From NCBI GenBank assembly GCA_028275365.1, contig JAPWUU010000012.1, positions 1 through 35,685 on the forward strand: a DNA stretch of 35,685 nt. Reading direction: 5' to 3'. Source of the stretch: Candidatus Caldatribacterium sp. GTDB taxonomy: Bacteria; Atribacterota; Atribacteria; Atribacterales; Caldatribacteriaceae. This document shows positions 25,515 through 33,693 of this stretch, in pieces. Within the stretch, counting starts at the first letter, position 1. Every line of letters starts with the position of its first letter. A program made the position numbers and the translations under genes. The notes beneath the pieces are model-generated. The model was not told the origin of the DNA. It did no database searches and worked only from the letters and a program-made list of their open reading frames with translations.

Positions 25515-25824
25515 CGGTTTTCTCCTCCTTCCCCTTCCGTTCAAGCTCCTCCTTTTCACGCCGGAGCCTTTCAAGCTGATCGCTCAGCCGCAAAATAATC
25601 TCCACTCCCGCCAGATTCACCCCCATATCCTGGGTCAGCACCTTGATGCGCCGAATTCTCTCCACATCGCTCTGGGTGTAGAAACGCACATTTCCCCTAC
25701 CCCGCTTGGGCGTGATGAGGCCCACCCGCTCGTAATAGCGCAGAGTCTGGGGATGAACCTGGGTCATCTCTGCCACAACTCCAATGGTCAGGTATTCCGT
25801 CTCTCCCTGAAATTTCTTCCTCAT
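25504..25824 (-). CDS. hspR: HspR-type MerR-family heat-shock repressor
   Basis: A 106-residue MerR-fold regulator. The winged-helix part reads [20 protein letters not shown] then [19 protein letters not shown], and it ends in a short coiled coil ([18 protein letters not shown]). The HPQTLR and QDMGVNLAG segments match HspR, which represses chaperone operons through inverted repeats (HAIR) and in Actinobacteria uses DnaK as corepressor. ATG 25824 has GAGGAGG upstream, 13 bases after dnaJ. Its place in the hsp20-dnaJ-hspR-clp operon, headed by a HAIR-like element, suggests autoregulation. Confidence 0.9.
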   Translation of the reverse strand: MRKKFQGETEYLTIGVVAEMTQVHPQTLRYYERVGLITPKRGRGNVRFYTQSDVERIRRIKVLTQDMGVNLAGVEIILRLSDQLERLRREKEELERKGKEEKTDAV

Positions 25825-25837
25825 GCTTTTCGCCTCC

Positions 25838-26899
25838 TCATGCACTGAGGAGATGTTTCCTCGGGTTCTCCTTGCGAAGTGCAGCAAACTCCCGGAGGAG
25901 CTCCCGCTCCCTCTCGGTGAGTCCCTGGGGAACCACAACATGAACTTTCACCAACTGATCCCCCCGACCACTATTCCCTCGCTTTGGGAACCCTAAGCCC
26001 CGAAGGCGGAATACCGTTCCGTTCTGCGTCTCGGGGGGAACCTTCATCCGAACTCTCCCCGAAAGCGTTGGAACCTCAATCTCCGTCCCCAGCGCTGCCT
26101 CAGGGAAAGTCAGGGGAAGGTCCAAAAGCACGTCGTCCCCATCACGCCTGAAGAAGGCGTGGGGTCGTACCCGAACCTGGAGATACAGATCTCTCCCACC
26201 TGCAACCCCGGGTACCCGGAGTTTCGTCCCATCGCTTACCCCTGCGGGAATGGTCACACTGACGGTTTTGCTCCTTCTCTCCACTCCCGTTCCGTCACAG
26301 ACACGGCACCTTCCACCTCTCCGCTCCTCCCCCGTTCCGCCACAGGAAGAGCAGATTTCCTCGTACTCCACGCGGATATTCCGAGAAGTGCCTTGGAAAC
26401 TCTCCTCGAAGGAAATCTCCACATCCTGGACGATATCCCGTCTTTCCCTCTCTGTGGTGGCGAAACCACTCTCAGGAGATGTAAAGAAACGGAAAGTCGT
26501 TGCTCTTCGAGAACGAAGGCGTTCACCCAAGAGGTCTCCAAAGAACGTCTTGAAGAAATCGCTGAAATCCCCAAATTCAAAGTCCGTGGTGAATTCTGAT
26601 GAGGAGGTTCTCGCCGACTGACCGTACCGGCGGTAGAAGTCCTGCCAGAACGCTTCGGTATCCCTGTGGCCATAGGTCGCCCAGGCTGCCCCAAGCTCGT
26701 CGTAGCGCTTCCGTTTCTCGGGATCGCTCAGCACCTCGTAGGCCTCGTTGATTTCCTTGAACTTCCTCTCTGCTTCCTTGTCTCCCGGGTTGAGGTCCGG
26801 GTGGTATTTTCTGGCAAGACGCCGGTAAGCCTTCTTGATTTCCTTTTCGTCGGCATTCCTTGGTACACCAAGGATGGCGTAGTAGTCTTTGAATTCCAT
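25838..26899 (-). CDS. dnaJ: DnaJ-family cochaperone with half-size zinc finger
   Basis: A 353-residue Hsp40. The J domain (1-70) contains the HPD motif at 33-35, which stimulates DnaK. A Phe-rich linker follows (about 85-140). The zinc-finger region has only two of the four usual CxxCxGxG repeats: C183-SS-C186 and C198-RV-C201, enough for one zinc. Two substrate-binding beta domains complete the protein, ending in a possible dimerisation tail. DnaK and GrpE are not in this window. The gene follows hsp20 after 44 bases that form a GC-rich hairpin. Confidence 0.92.
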   Translation of the reverse strand: MEFKDYYAILGVPRNADEKEIKKAYRRLARKYHPDLNPGDKEAERKFKEINEAYEVLSDPEKRKRYDELGAAWATYGHRDTEAFWQDFYRRYGQSARTSSSEFTTDFEFGDFSDFFKTFFGDLLGERLRSRRATTFRFFTSPESGFATTERERRDIVQDVEISFEESFQGTSRNIRVEYEEICSSCGGTGEERRGGRCRVCDGTGVERRSKTVSVTIPAGVSDGTKLRVPGVAGGRDLYLQVRVRPHAFFRRDGDDVLLDLPLTFPEAALGTEIEVPTLSGRVRMKVPPETQNGTVFRLRGLGFPKRGNSGRGDQLVKVHVVVPQGLTERERELLREFAALRKENPRKHLLSA

Positions 26900-26913
26900 G
26901 TCTCGTTCACCTC

Positions 26914-26940
26914 CAGGGGGAGAGAGGCCCCCTCCCCCTG
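26914..26940 (-). other. GC-rich hairpin between hsp20 and dnaJ
   Basis: An inverted repeat of 8 bases, CAGGGGGA (26940-26933 read on the minus strand) and TCCCCCTG (26921-26914), encloses 11 bases. It begins 4 bases after the hsp20 stop and ends at the dnaJ ribosome site. There is no following T run, so it is unlikely to be an intrinsic terminator; it may stabilise the hsp20 end or restrict dnaJ translation. Effect is inferred. Confidence 0.45.
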
Positions 26941-26943
26941 CTC

Positions 26944-27372
26944 TCAGCTTTCCTGAATGACAATCCGTCTTGCCCTCTGTTCCTCAACCTTGGGAAGGTG
27001 AATCTCCAGAACACCATTCCGGTAGGTTGCGGTAACCCGATCGACGTCCACAGGAACCCGAAGGGCAAATGTCCTGGAAAAGGGACCATAAACCCTCTCC
27101 TGGCGGAGAAAGCGAGTCTCCCCATCAAGGGGTTTGCGCTCTCCTTTTACCGTAATCTGGTCACCAGAAACACTGATCTCGACGTCCTTCTGATCCACCC
27201 CAGGGAGGTCAAAGAACACCACAATCTCTTTCTCATTCTCCACGACATCAGCCGGAGGAACCCACACTTCCCTCTTGCGCTCGTAAGTGGGGAAACTCTC
27301 CTCTAAGAGCCTTGCCACACGCTCCTGAAGGTCCGCAATGTCTCGCCAGAGATCAAACCGGGGAATCACCAT
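26944..27372 (-). CDS. hsp20: small heat-shock protein, Hsp20/alpha-crystallin family
   Basis: ATP-independent holdase that binds unfolding proteins. The protein is 142 residues from ATG 27372: an N-terminal arm, the alpha-crystallin domain (about 35-130, with [17 protein letters not shown] and the conserved [11 protein letters not shown]) and a C-terminal IVI tripeptide that matches the IxI oligomerisation motif. ATG 27372 was preferred because AGAGG lies 8 bases upstream; ATG 27378 or GTG 27381 would be too close. First gene of the stress operon, about 36 bases after the predicted transcription start. Confidence 0.94.
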   Translation of the reverse strand: MVIPRFDLWRDIADLQERVARLLEESFPTYERKREVWVPPADVVENEKEIVVFFDLPGVDQKDVEISVSGDQITVKGERKPLDGETRFLRQERVYGPFSRTFALRVPVDVDRVTATYRNGVLEIHLPKVEEQRARRIVIQES

Positions 27373-27414
27373 GGCCATCACCTCTCTTTTACCTTCTTTG
27401 ACTTTTCAGGGAAC

Positions 27415-27443
27415 ATTATACGAGCTTGCCAGGGATTTGTCAA
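27415..27443 (-). promoter_or_regulatory. consensus sigma-70 promoter of hsp20-dnaJ-hspR-clp
   Basis: A perfect TTGACA (27443-27438) and a perfect TATAAT (27420-27415) lie 17 bases apart on the minus strand, upstream of hsp20. Start is expected near 27408. A fully consensus promoter that must be held off by a repressor fits the HspR mode of control. Confidence 0.88.
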
Positions 27444-27444
27444 G
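27425..27444 (-). promoter_or_regulatory. HAIR-like inverted repeat, candidate HspR operator
   Basis: CTTGAC-N8-GGCAAG on the minus strand matches itself at five of six arm positions and covers the -35 box and most of the spacer. The published HAIR consensus is CTTGAGT-N7-ACTCAAG (21 bases); this site is 20 bases long with the CTTG and CAAG ends kept. The position would block RNA polymerase. An hspR gene lies in the same operon. Confidence 0.5.
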
Positions 27445-27463
27445 ATTCGTCAGGAATTGTCAA
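27430..27463. repeat. tandem near-repeat upstream of the heat-shock promoter
   Basis: On the plus strand CAGGGATTTGTCAA starts at 27430 and CAGGAATTGTCAA at 27451. The copies begin 21 bases apart, two helical turns, so a protein could bind both on one face. The first copy includes the -35 hexamer. It may be a regulator site or a duplicated -35 region. Confidence 0.45.
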
Positions 27464-27477
27464 AGAGGGGGAGGATG

Positions 27478-28029
27478 TCAGAGCTCTAAGACCTCTGCCT
27501 GCTCCTGCATGGCCCCAAGCGCAATACTCAGAAATTCCTCAAGGGGAAGACCAAGGGCTTCGCAGGAAAGTATCTGCTCCCGTTTCGCCCCACGGGCAAA
27601 GCTCTTCTCTCGAAACCGGGAGAGCAGAAAGGCAACGTCCACATCCCGTATGCTCCTTTGGGGATGGATGAGCACACAGGCAACGATGAAACCACTCGTT
27701 GGGTCAACAGCCCAGAGCGCCTTCTCCATACGTCTTTCCGGCTGGTACCCCGTCATCTCATTGTGGGCACGAACGGCCAAGACGATGGCCTCTGAAAATC
27801 CGGCTTCTTTAAGAAGCTGTGCCCCAAGAAGGCCGTGCTTTTCAGGCTCTTCTCTGGTGAGCTCGTAGTCGATGTCGTGGAGAAGACCCGCCATGGCCCA
27901 CTCTGTCCGGTCTTCGCCGAAAACCTGGGCCAGGCGCCCCATAATGGCCTCGCAGGCGAGGCTGTGCTTTATGAGATTTCGATGGGTAAGATACTTTTGC
28001 AGAAAAGCAAGGGCTTCTTCCCGGGTCAT
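27478..28029 (-). CDS. HD-domain hydrolase
   Basis: A 183-residue HDIG-type metal-dependent phosphohydrolase. Likely ligands are H22, H51-D52 in LLHDIDYE, H65 and H89 in RAHNE. It resembles small cytoplasmic HD proteins of unknown substrate (nucleotides or related phosphoesters). It starts 4 bases after the LysM/M23 gene stop, and after its end a 105-base gap contains the heat-shock promoter. The exact reaction cannot be told from the sequence. Confidence 0.85.
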   Translation of the reverse strand: MTREEALAFLQKYLTHRNLIKHSLACEAIMGRLAQVFGEDRTEWAMAGLLHDIDYELTREEPEKHGLLGAQLLKEAGFSEAIVLAVRAHNEMTGYQPERRMEKALWAVDPTSGFIVACVLIHPQRSIRDVDVAFLLSRFREKSFARGAKREQILSCEALGLPLEEFLSIALGAMQEQAEVLEL

Positions 28030-28033
28030 GATT

Positions 28034-29218
28034 TCACCGCCTCAAAAACTCGAGGGGATCTACCGGGCGACCGTTCCGGCGCATCTCGAAGTGGAGATGA
28101 GGACAGGTGGCATTTCCCGTTGAACCCACCCGGGCAATGGGATCCCCTTTATTCACCCGCTGCCCTTCCCGCACAAGATTAACCGAGTTGTGGGCGTACA
28201 CGGTTTGCAACCCCGAGGCATGGGTGATGATCACCACACGCCCGTATCCGCTCATCCATCCGCTGTAGCTCACCACCCCGCTTTCGGCCGCCCGCACAAC
28301 AGTCCCCACAGGAGCAATAATATCTACCCCGTAATGGAATCCCCTGCCTCGGGGGCCGAAACGGGAGGAAATTCTCCCATTCACCGGCCAGATGAATCCC
28401 TGCTGCGCTCTCTGAGGCGCAGAAGGAACACCACCCCGCGAGGGAACTCGAAGCACCTGACCGATCTGAAGGACGCTCGTTTCTCGAAGACCATTGGCTT
28501 GCAGAAGTTCCTTCAGAGGGATACCAAAGCGCCGGGAAATGTTCCAGAGCGTGTCTCCCTCCTTCACCGTGTACGTCCCCCAGGAGGTAGCAGAAGAAGA
28601 TGATGCAACAGCAGTCCTTCCTGTCTCTTTAGGAATAACGAGGCGCATGCCCACCTGGAGGATACTCGTTTCGGTAAGGCCGTTGGCTTTCATGAGCGAC
28701 CTTATGTCCACACCGTATTGTCGGGAAATCCGCCAAAGAGAGTCACCTTGACGGACAGTGTGGACCTGCGGTTGCGTTGTTCCCTGAGTGCTTGTCCTCT
28801 CCGAGGCCTTCAGGCGACCATCGCCCGAGAGTGGGATCACGAGTTTCTGCCCCACTCGGAGGATGCTCTTCTCGGTGAGGTTGTTCGCCTCGAGGAGCAA
28901 ACGGACCGGAATCTGAAACTCCCGGGCAATACCCCAGGGAGTGTCTCCTTGCTTCACCTCGTACAGGAGGCTACCGCTTTGAGCATCCCGCTCACCCTCG
29001 ATGAGAATCTTCATACCCGGCTGGAGGATACTCTGTTCCGAGAGACCGTTGAGCTCAAGGAGCGTCTTGAGAGCCACACCATACCGGCGAGAAATCACCC
29101 AAAGGTTTTCCCCTGCCTGGACCTCGTGGTAAGTCGCACTTTCTGCCCTTCCCCGATTCCCCAAAAGGAGCAGAATCCCGAGGAACAACATCCCCAGAGC
29201 TCGCTTTCCGTCCCTCAT
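28034..29218 (-). CDS. secreted LysM-repeat M23 peptidoglycan endopeptidase
   Basis: A 394-residue cell-wall hydrolase. A signal peptide (about 1-25, core LGMLFLGILLLLG) precedes four LysM domains (about 30-72, 85-128, 152-196, 214-258) for glycan binding, each with the xxGDTLWxISxxYG-like start, joined by Ser/Thr-rich linkers. The M23 domain (about 275-394) has ligands H295, D299 (HYGVD) and H376 (HLHFE), with H343 as probable catalytic His. It is thus likely active, unlike degenerate EnvC/NlpD types. It overlaps the ileS stop by ATGA. Confidence 0.94.
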   Translation of the reverse strand: MRDGKRALGMLFLGILLLLGNRGRAESATYHEVQAGENLWVISRRYGVALKTLLELNGLSEQSILQPGMKILIEGERDAQSGSLLYEVKQGDTPWGIAREFQIPVRLLLEANNLTEKSILRVGQKLVIPLSGDGRLKASERTSTQGTTQPQVHTVRQGDSLWRISRQYGVDIRSLMKANGLTETSILQVGMRLVIPKETGRTAVASSSSATSWGTYTVKEGDTLWNISRRFGIPLKELLQANGLRETSVLQIGQVLRVPSRGGVPSAPQRAQQGFIWPVNGRISSRFGPRGRGFHYGVDIIAPVGTVVRAAESGVVSYSGWMSGYGRVVIITHASGLQTVYAHNSVNLVREGQRVNKGDPIARVGSTGNATCPHLHFEMRRNGRPVDPLEFLRR

Positions 29219-32200
29219 ACCAGCCTCCTCAGACCCAAGAGAATTTTCCTGCCGTCAAGATGGAACTCTCTCACCGCACTCTCGCCGCAGAGCACCGACC
29301 CCACAGAGACCTCCTGGGCCAGGACCTCCTCCTCGATGAGTTCCCGGTACCGTTCCACCACCCCAAGAAGGTATGGATCCGAATCTTCCGAGAGCAGGAG
29401 GACGATGCGTTCCTCGACATCAAGGCCGAGTTCTTTCCGCCACATCTGGATGCTGTGGACAAAGTCACGAACAAGCCCCTCTTCCCTCAGGGTCTCATCG
29501 AGAGTAGTGTCGAGAATGATAGCGTATTGACCTTCGCTTTCCACAGAAAGATGACCGCTGGCCTCAAGAACAACCTCCACCTCATCCAGACACAACGTCA
29601 CTTCCGTTCCGGCCAGAGAGAGCACAAGTCGCCCTTTCTGGAGGAAGCGGCGGGCCACATCCTGCGGGCAGGATGCCAGGGCTTTAGCAATTTCCTTGAC
29701 CTTTTCGCCGTAGCGGGGGCCAAGGATGGCAAAACGCGGTTTCAGGCGTACGGCAACAGTGTCTGGGAGTTCTTCAGCCCACTCAATATCCTTTACGTTG
29801 AGCTCATCCTGGACAAGCCCGGCAAAGGGTCGAACACGGGATTCATCCGTTCTGGGGAGCACAAGGATGGCCTTCCTTAAAGGCTGGCGGAGTTTCACAC
29901 CGACCTTATTACGCACGGCCCGCCCAAGGCTCACGAGTTTTCGCGCCACATCCATGGACTGCAGAAGCTCCCAGTCAACGAGTTCCTCCTGGACTTCGGG
30001 GTAATCCTCAAGGTGCACGCTTTCCTTCCGGGAGGGCAAAGGAGCCGCGAGGGTCTGGTACAGGAGTTCCGCAGTGAAGGGAACGAAGGGGGCAAGGAGT
30101 TTCGTAAGTCCAATGAGCACTGCGTAAAGGGTGCGATAGGCCCCTGCTTTCTCCCCATCCCACTGGGATTTCCAGAAGCGCCTTCGGGAACGGCGAATGT
30201 ACCAGTTACTTAGGTCCTCGACAACGAATTCCTCAAGAGACTTCGCCGCCTTTGAAATCTCGAAACGGTCCAGCGCTTCCCGGACCTCTTTCACGAGCTT
30301 CCTGAAGGCACTCGCCAGCCAGCGATCCAGAAGATGCTCCGGTTCCCCAAACAAGGAATCCGGGGGAACGTAGCGGTCAATGTTGGCATAGAGGATGAAA
30401 AAGTTTGCAACGTTCCAGAGGGTGTCGAAGAACTTGCTGAGGACCTCCCGCAGGCCTGATTTCCCGAAACGCTTCGGTACCCAAGGAGGAGAAACGGAAA
30501 AGACATACCAGCGAAGCACATCAGCGCCATAAGCCTCGATGAGATCCCAGGGGTTCACGACGTTGCCGATGTGCTTGCTCATTTTCTGTCCTTTCTCATC
30601 AAGGCCGAGTTCAGTCACAAGGCAGTGCAGAAAGGCAGGGCTTCTGAAAAGCATGCTTCCCAGAACATGGAGACTGTAGAACCATCCCCGGGTTTGATCA
30701 ATGGCCTCGCAGATAAAATCGGCGGGGAAACTCTGGGCAAACTCTTCCTGGTTCTCAAAGGGATAGTGGTGCTGAGCCACGAACATGGCCCCTGAGTCAA
30801 ACCAGCAGTCGATGACCTCGGGAACCCTCCGCATTACCCCACCACACTGGGGACAGGAGAGTAGCACCCGGTCTACGTATGGCCTATGCAGTTCAATGTC
30901 GCCGATGGGAGAAAGAGAACGGGAACGCAGTTCTTCCAGGGACCCCACAGCGTCGGTAAACCTACAAGCGTCGCATTTCCAGATATTCAGGGGAGTCCCC
31001 CAGTACCGTTCTCGAGAGAGTGCCCAGTCGACCACATTCTCCAGAAAATCTCCAAAACGCCCATCCCGGATATGCTCCGGGACCCAGTGAATCTTCCGGT
31101 TGTTCTCCAGAAGAAGCTCACGAAACGCGGTGGTCCTGATGAACCAGCTCTCCTTCGCGTAGTAGAGCAGAGGGGTGTCACATCGCCAACAAAAAGGATA
31201 GGAATGTCGGTAGGTTTCCTTGCGGAAAAGCTTTCCATCTTTCCGGAGATAGTCGATGATGAGCGGGTCAGCGTCTTTCACCCACAAACCCTTCCACGGC
31301 TCAACACTGCTATCGTACGTTCCATCGGGCAGCACTGGCTGAAGGACAGGGAGACCCTCCCTCTGCGCCAGACGCATGTCGTCCTCTCCGAAGGCTGGTG
31401 CGATATGGACAATACCAGTACCTTCCTCCATGGAAACAAAATCGCCAGCGAAAACCCTGTATCCTCTCTCGGCCCGGACAAAGGGAAGAAGGGGTTCGTA
31501 CTCAAGACCAACAAGGTCCTCGCCTTTCATCTCCCGGAGAACCCGGAAAGTTTCCTCCCGGAAGAGCTTCCCCAGGCTCTCCTTCCCCAGGATGAACCGG
31601 GAACCGTCTTCACTTTCTATCTCCACATACGGCAGGTCTTTCCCCACCGCTAAAGCCACATTGGCCACCAGCGTCCAGGGAGTGGTCGTCCACACCAGGA
31701 AAAAGGTTCTCGTTTCCCCCCTGACGGCGAATTTCACGTATACCGAAGGGTCGTCAGTTTCCCGGTACCCCAGGGCAACCTCGTGACTTGAGAGGGAAGT
31801 ACCGCAACGAGGGCAGTACGGGAGGACCTTGTACCCCTGGTACAGCAATCCCTGTTTCCAGAGTTCTTTGAGGATCCACCAGAGGCTCTCGATGTACTCG
31901 TTGGTGCAGGTGATATAAGGGTGTTCGAGGTCCATCCAGATGCCCAGACGTTCCGTCAGTTTCTCCCACTCCCGGATGTACCGGAAAACGCTTTCCTTGC
32001 ACCGGGCATTGAAGGCTTCAACCCCAAACCGTTCGATATCCTGCTTGCCTTTTATGCCGAGTTCCTTCTCAACCTCAAGTTCTACAGGAAGACCATGGGT
32101 GTCCCAGCCCGCTTTCCGGGGGACGAAAAAGCCACACATCGTCTTGTAGCGGGGGATGAGGTCTTTAATGCTTCTCCCGATAACATGCCCCGCATGAGGG

Positions 32201-32358
32201 TAGCCATTCGCCGTTGGGGGACCTTCGTAAAACGTGAAACGAGGGCATCCCTCTCGTAACCTGAGACTCTTCTGGAAAATCTGCTGCTCTTTCCAGAAGG
32301 AGAGGATACGTTCTTCCTCCTTCGGGAGATGATTCAGTTTTGGAAGCGACTGGAACAA
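29215..32358 (-). CDS. ileS: isoleucyl-tRNA synthetase
   Basis: Charges tRNA-Ile. The 1047-residue class I synthetase has the HIGH-type signature HAGH (in PHAGHVIGRS), the CP1 editing domain with GTGIVHIAPAFGEDD, the KMSKS-type loop KMSKH, and a long C-terminal anticodon-binding region. The length suggests the longer IleS2-like form, which in other bacteria is often less sensitive to mupirocin. The start is a TTG at 32358, chosen because the family N-terminus begins here and GGAAGG lies about 8 bases upstream; no ATG precedes the essential region. It follows the PmbA-like gene by 21 bases. Confidence 0.96.
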   Translation of the reverse strand: MFQSLPKLNHLPKEEERILSFWKEQQIFQKSLRLREGCPRFTFYEGPPTANGYPHAGHVIGRSIKDLIPRYKTMCGFFVPRKAGWDTHGLPVELEVEKELGIKGKQDIERFGVEAFNARCKESVFRYIREWEKLTERLGIWMDLEHPYITCTNEYIESLWWILKELWKQGLLYQGYKVLPYCPRCGTSLSSHEVALGYRETDDPSVYVKFAVRGETRTFFLVWTTTPWTLVANVALAVGKDLPYVEIESEDGSRFILGKESLGKLFREETFRVLREMKGEDLVGLEYEPLLPFVRAERGYRVFAGDFVSMEEGTGIVHIAPAFGEDDMRLAQREGLPVLQPVLPDGTYDSSVEPWKGLWVKDADPLIIDYLRKDGKLFRKETYRHSYPFCWRCDTPLLYYAKESWFIRTTAFRELLLENNRKIHWVPEHIRDGRFGDFLENVVDWALSRERYWGTPLNIWKCDACRFTDAVGSLEELRSRSLSPIGDIELHRPYVDRVLLSCPQCGGVMRRVPEVIDCWFDSGAMFVAQHHYPFENQEEFAQSFPADFICEAIDQTRGWFYSLHVLGSMLFRSPAFLHCLVTELGLDEKGQKMSKHIGNVVNPWDLIEAYGADVLRWYVFSVSPPWVPKRFGKSGLREVLSKFFDTLWNVANFFILYANIDRYVPPDSLFGEPEHLLDRWLASAFRKLVKEVREALDRFEISKAAKSLEEFVVEDLSNWYIRRSRRRFWKSQWDGEKAGAYRTLYAVLIGLTKLLAPFVPFTAELLYQTLAAPLPSRKESVHLEDYPEVQEELVDWELLQSMDVARKLVSLGRAVRNKVGVKLRQPLRKAILVLPRTDESRVRPFAGLVQDELNVKDIEWAEELPDTVAVRLKPRFAILGPRYGEKVKEIAKALASCPQDVARRFLQKGRLVLSLAGTEVTLCLDEVEVVLEASGHLSVESEGQYAIILDTTLDETLREEGLVRDFVHSIQMWRKELGLDVEERIVLLLSEDSDPYLLGVVERYRELIEEEVLAQEVSVGSVLCGESAVREFHLDGRKILLGLRRLV

Positions 32359-32379
32359 GGTCCTTCACCTTCCTTGCGT

Positions 32380-33693
32380 TCAACTTGCAGCATTCACCTG
32401 GATGGGCTCAACGAGAATATAGGGGGCAAGGATACTCCCCTGCACCCACCGGCAGTCCCGGGAAAGTTCTCTAATGTTTTTCAGGGCTTCATAGGCGTTG
32501 CCGCTAATCATAACGTTTTTAACGCGCCCCTGGATTTCGCCACCTTTCACGTAAAAGCCGAGCTGCACACCACAGGAGAAAAACCCCGAGGCAATGTTGC
32601 TCTGGCCAAGCCCAAGAAGACTATCCACCACGAGGCCCTCCTCAAGCTCCTCCACGAGGGTCTCGCGATCTCGCAGCCCGTTTTTGATTTTCAGGACGCT
32701 AAAGCCTGGCTCTGGCATGTCCCATGGAGAACGACGGAAGCCACTGGCCGTGGTCTTCCGACCGGTCCTTGCCGCACTCCAGAGGTCCCAGAAACCGTCT
32801 TCCACCTTTCCACTCTCCACGAGGACACGTTCCTCTGGAGTCAGTATCCCCTCGTCATCGAACGGGCACGAACCTAAAGCCCAGGGCTCCTGAGGGACTT
32901 CAACGAGGGAGAACAGCGAGGAAAAGAGGACTTTACCAAGTTTGTCCTGGAGCGGAGACTTCCCGAAAGCGATGTTACGACCGTTCAATCCATACAGCAG
33001 GGGGTAGAGAAGGACCATGCACCCTGAAGGAGTAAAAAGCACCGGATACTGCCCGCTCTGGACGGAAACCATCCGTTCTGAAAGGTCAAGCCTGAGCTTA
33101 ACCTCTTTCAGAAGGTCGTCGACGTCAATGTCCCGATTGCCCCAGCTCCTCTCCACGTACACGGTCAGAATGTCATCATCCTTTACCCGGGTAGCCTCAA
33201 TCGAGATTTCAAAGAAAGTTCGGGCAAAGCGAATCTCCTCTTCATGGTGGTTGAAGAGCTCCCGTTCTTCTCTTCCCGCAGCAATACGAACATTCGTCAG
33301 AACTCCGGGATGAGTTGCCTTCAACTGCCCCACAAGGTATTCCCCAATCTCCACCATTTCCCGAACGCTCAGTCCCTCAAGGCGAGGATCGACGAAATCC
33401 TTCCATTCGGTGGTGGAAGGATAGGAGGGAATAGTGAAATCGACCGCGTCACCGAAAGCGCTCACCTCTAGAGCCTGCTCTACTGCCTCCGAAGGGGCAC
33501 AGGGAAGGGTGAAAGCGTAAAACCCCAGGCGTCTGTCAGAGCGAATTACTCTCAACCCACACCCAGTATGTTCTCTCGCCACATACCCCCGAAACACCCC
33601 GGCTTCGTACTCTATGCTCTTCTCCCAGACTTTCCGCACAAAGAGGTCCGCCTGAATCCCTCTGGCCTTCGCAATGCTCACAACCTCACGCAT
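32380..33693 (-). CDS. pmbA: PmbA/TldE-family protein, partner of TldD
   Basis: A 437-residue member of the TldD/PmbA family. In E. coli, TldD and TldE form a heterodimeric metallopeptidase that trims unfolded peptides such as microcin B17 leader and CcdA. This member lacks the HExxxH motif, as expected of the TldE half, and contains FTPSGCMVLLYPLLYGLNG in the corresponding position and LGQSNIASGFFSCGV near the C-terminus. ATG 33693 overlaps tldD by 8 bases; a longer frame to 33810 would run inside tldD and is less likely. Confidence 0.9.
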   Translation of the reverse strand: MREVVSIAKARGIQADLFVRKVWEKSIEYEAGVFRGYVAREHTGCGLRVIRSDRRLGFYAFTLPCAPSEAVEQALEVSAFGDAVDFTIPSYPSTTEWKDFVDPRLEGLSVREMVEIGEYLVGQLKATHPGVLTNVRIAAGREERELFNHHEEEIRFARTFFEISIEATRVKDDDILTVYVERSWGNRDIDVDDLLKEVKLRLDLSERMVSVQSGQYPVLFTPSGCMVLLYPLLYGLNGRNIAFGKSPLQDKLGKVLFSSLFSLVEVPQEPWALGSCPFDDEGILTPEERVLVESGKVEDGFWDLWSAARTGRKTTASGFRRSPWDMPEPGFSVLKIKNGLRDRETLVEELEEGLVVDSLLGLGQSNIASGFFSCGVQLGFYVKGGEIQGRVKNVMISGNAYEALKNIRELSRDCRWVQGSILAPYILVEPIQVNAAS

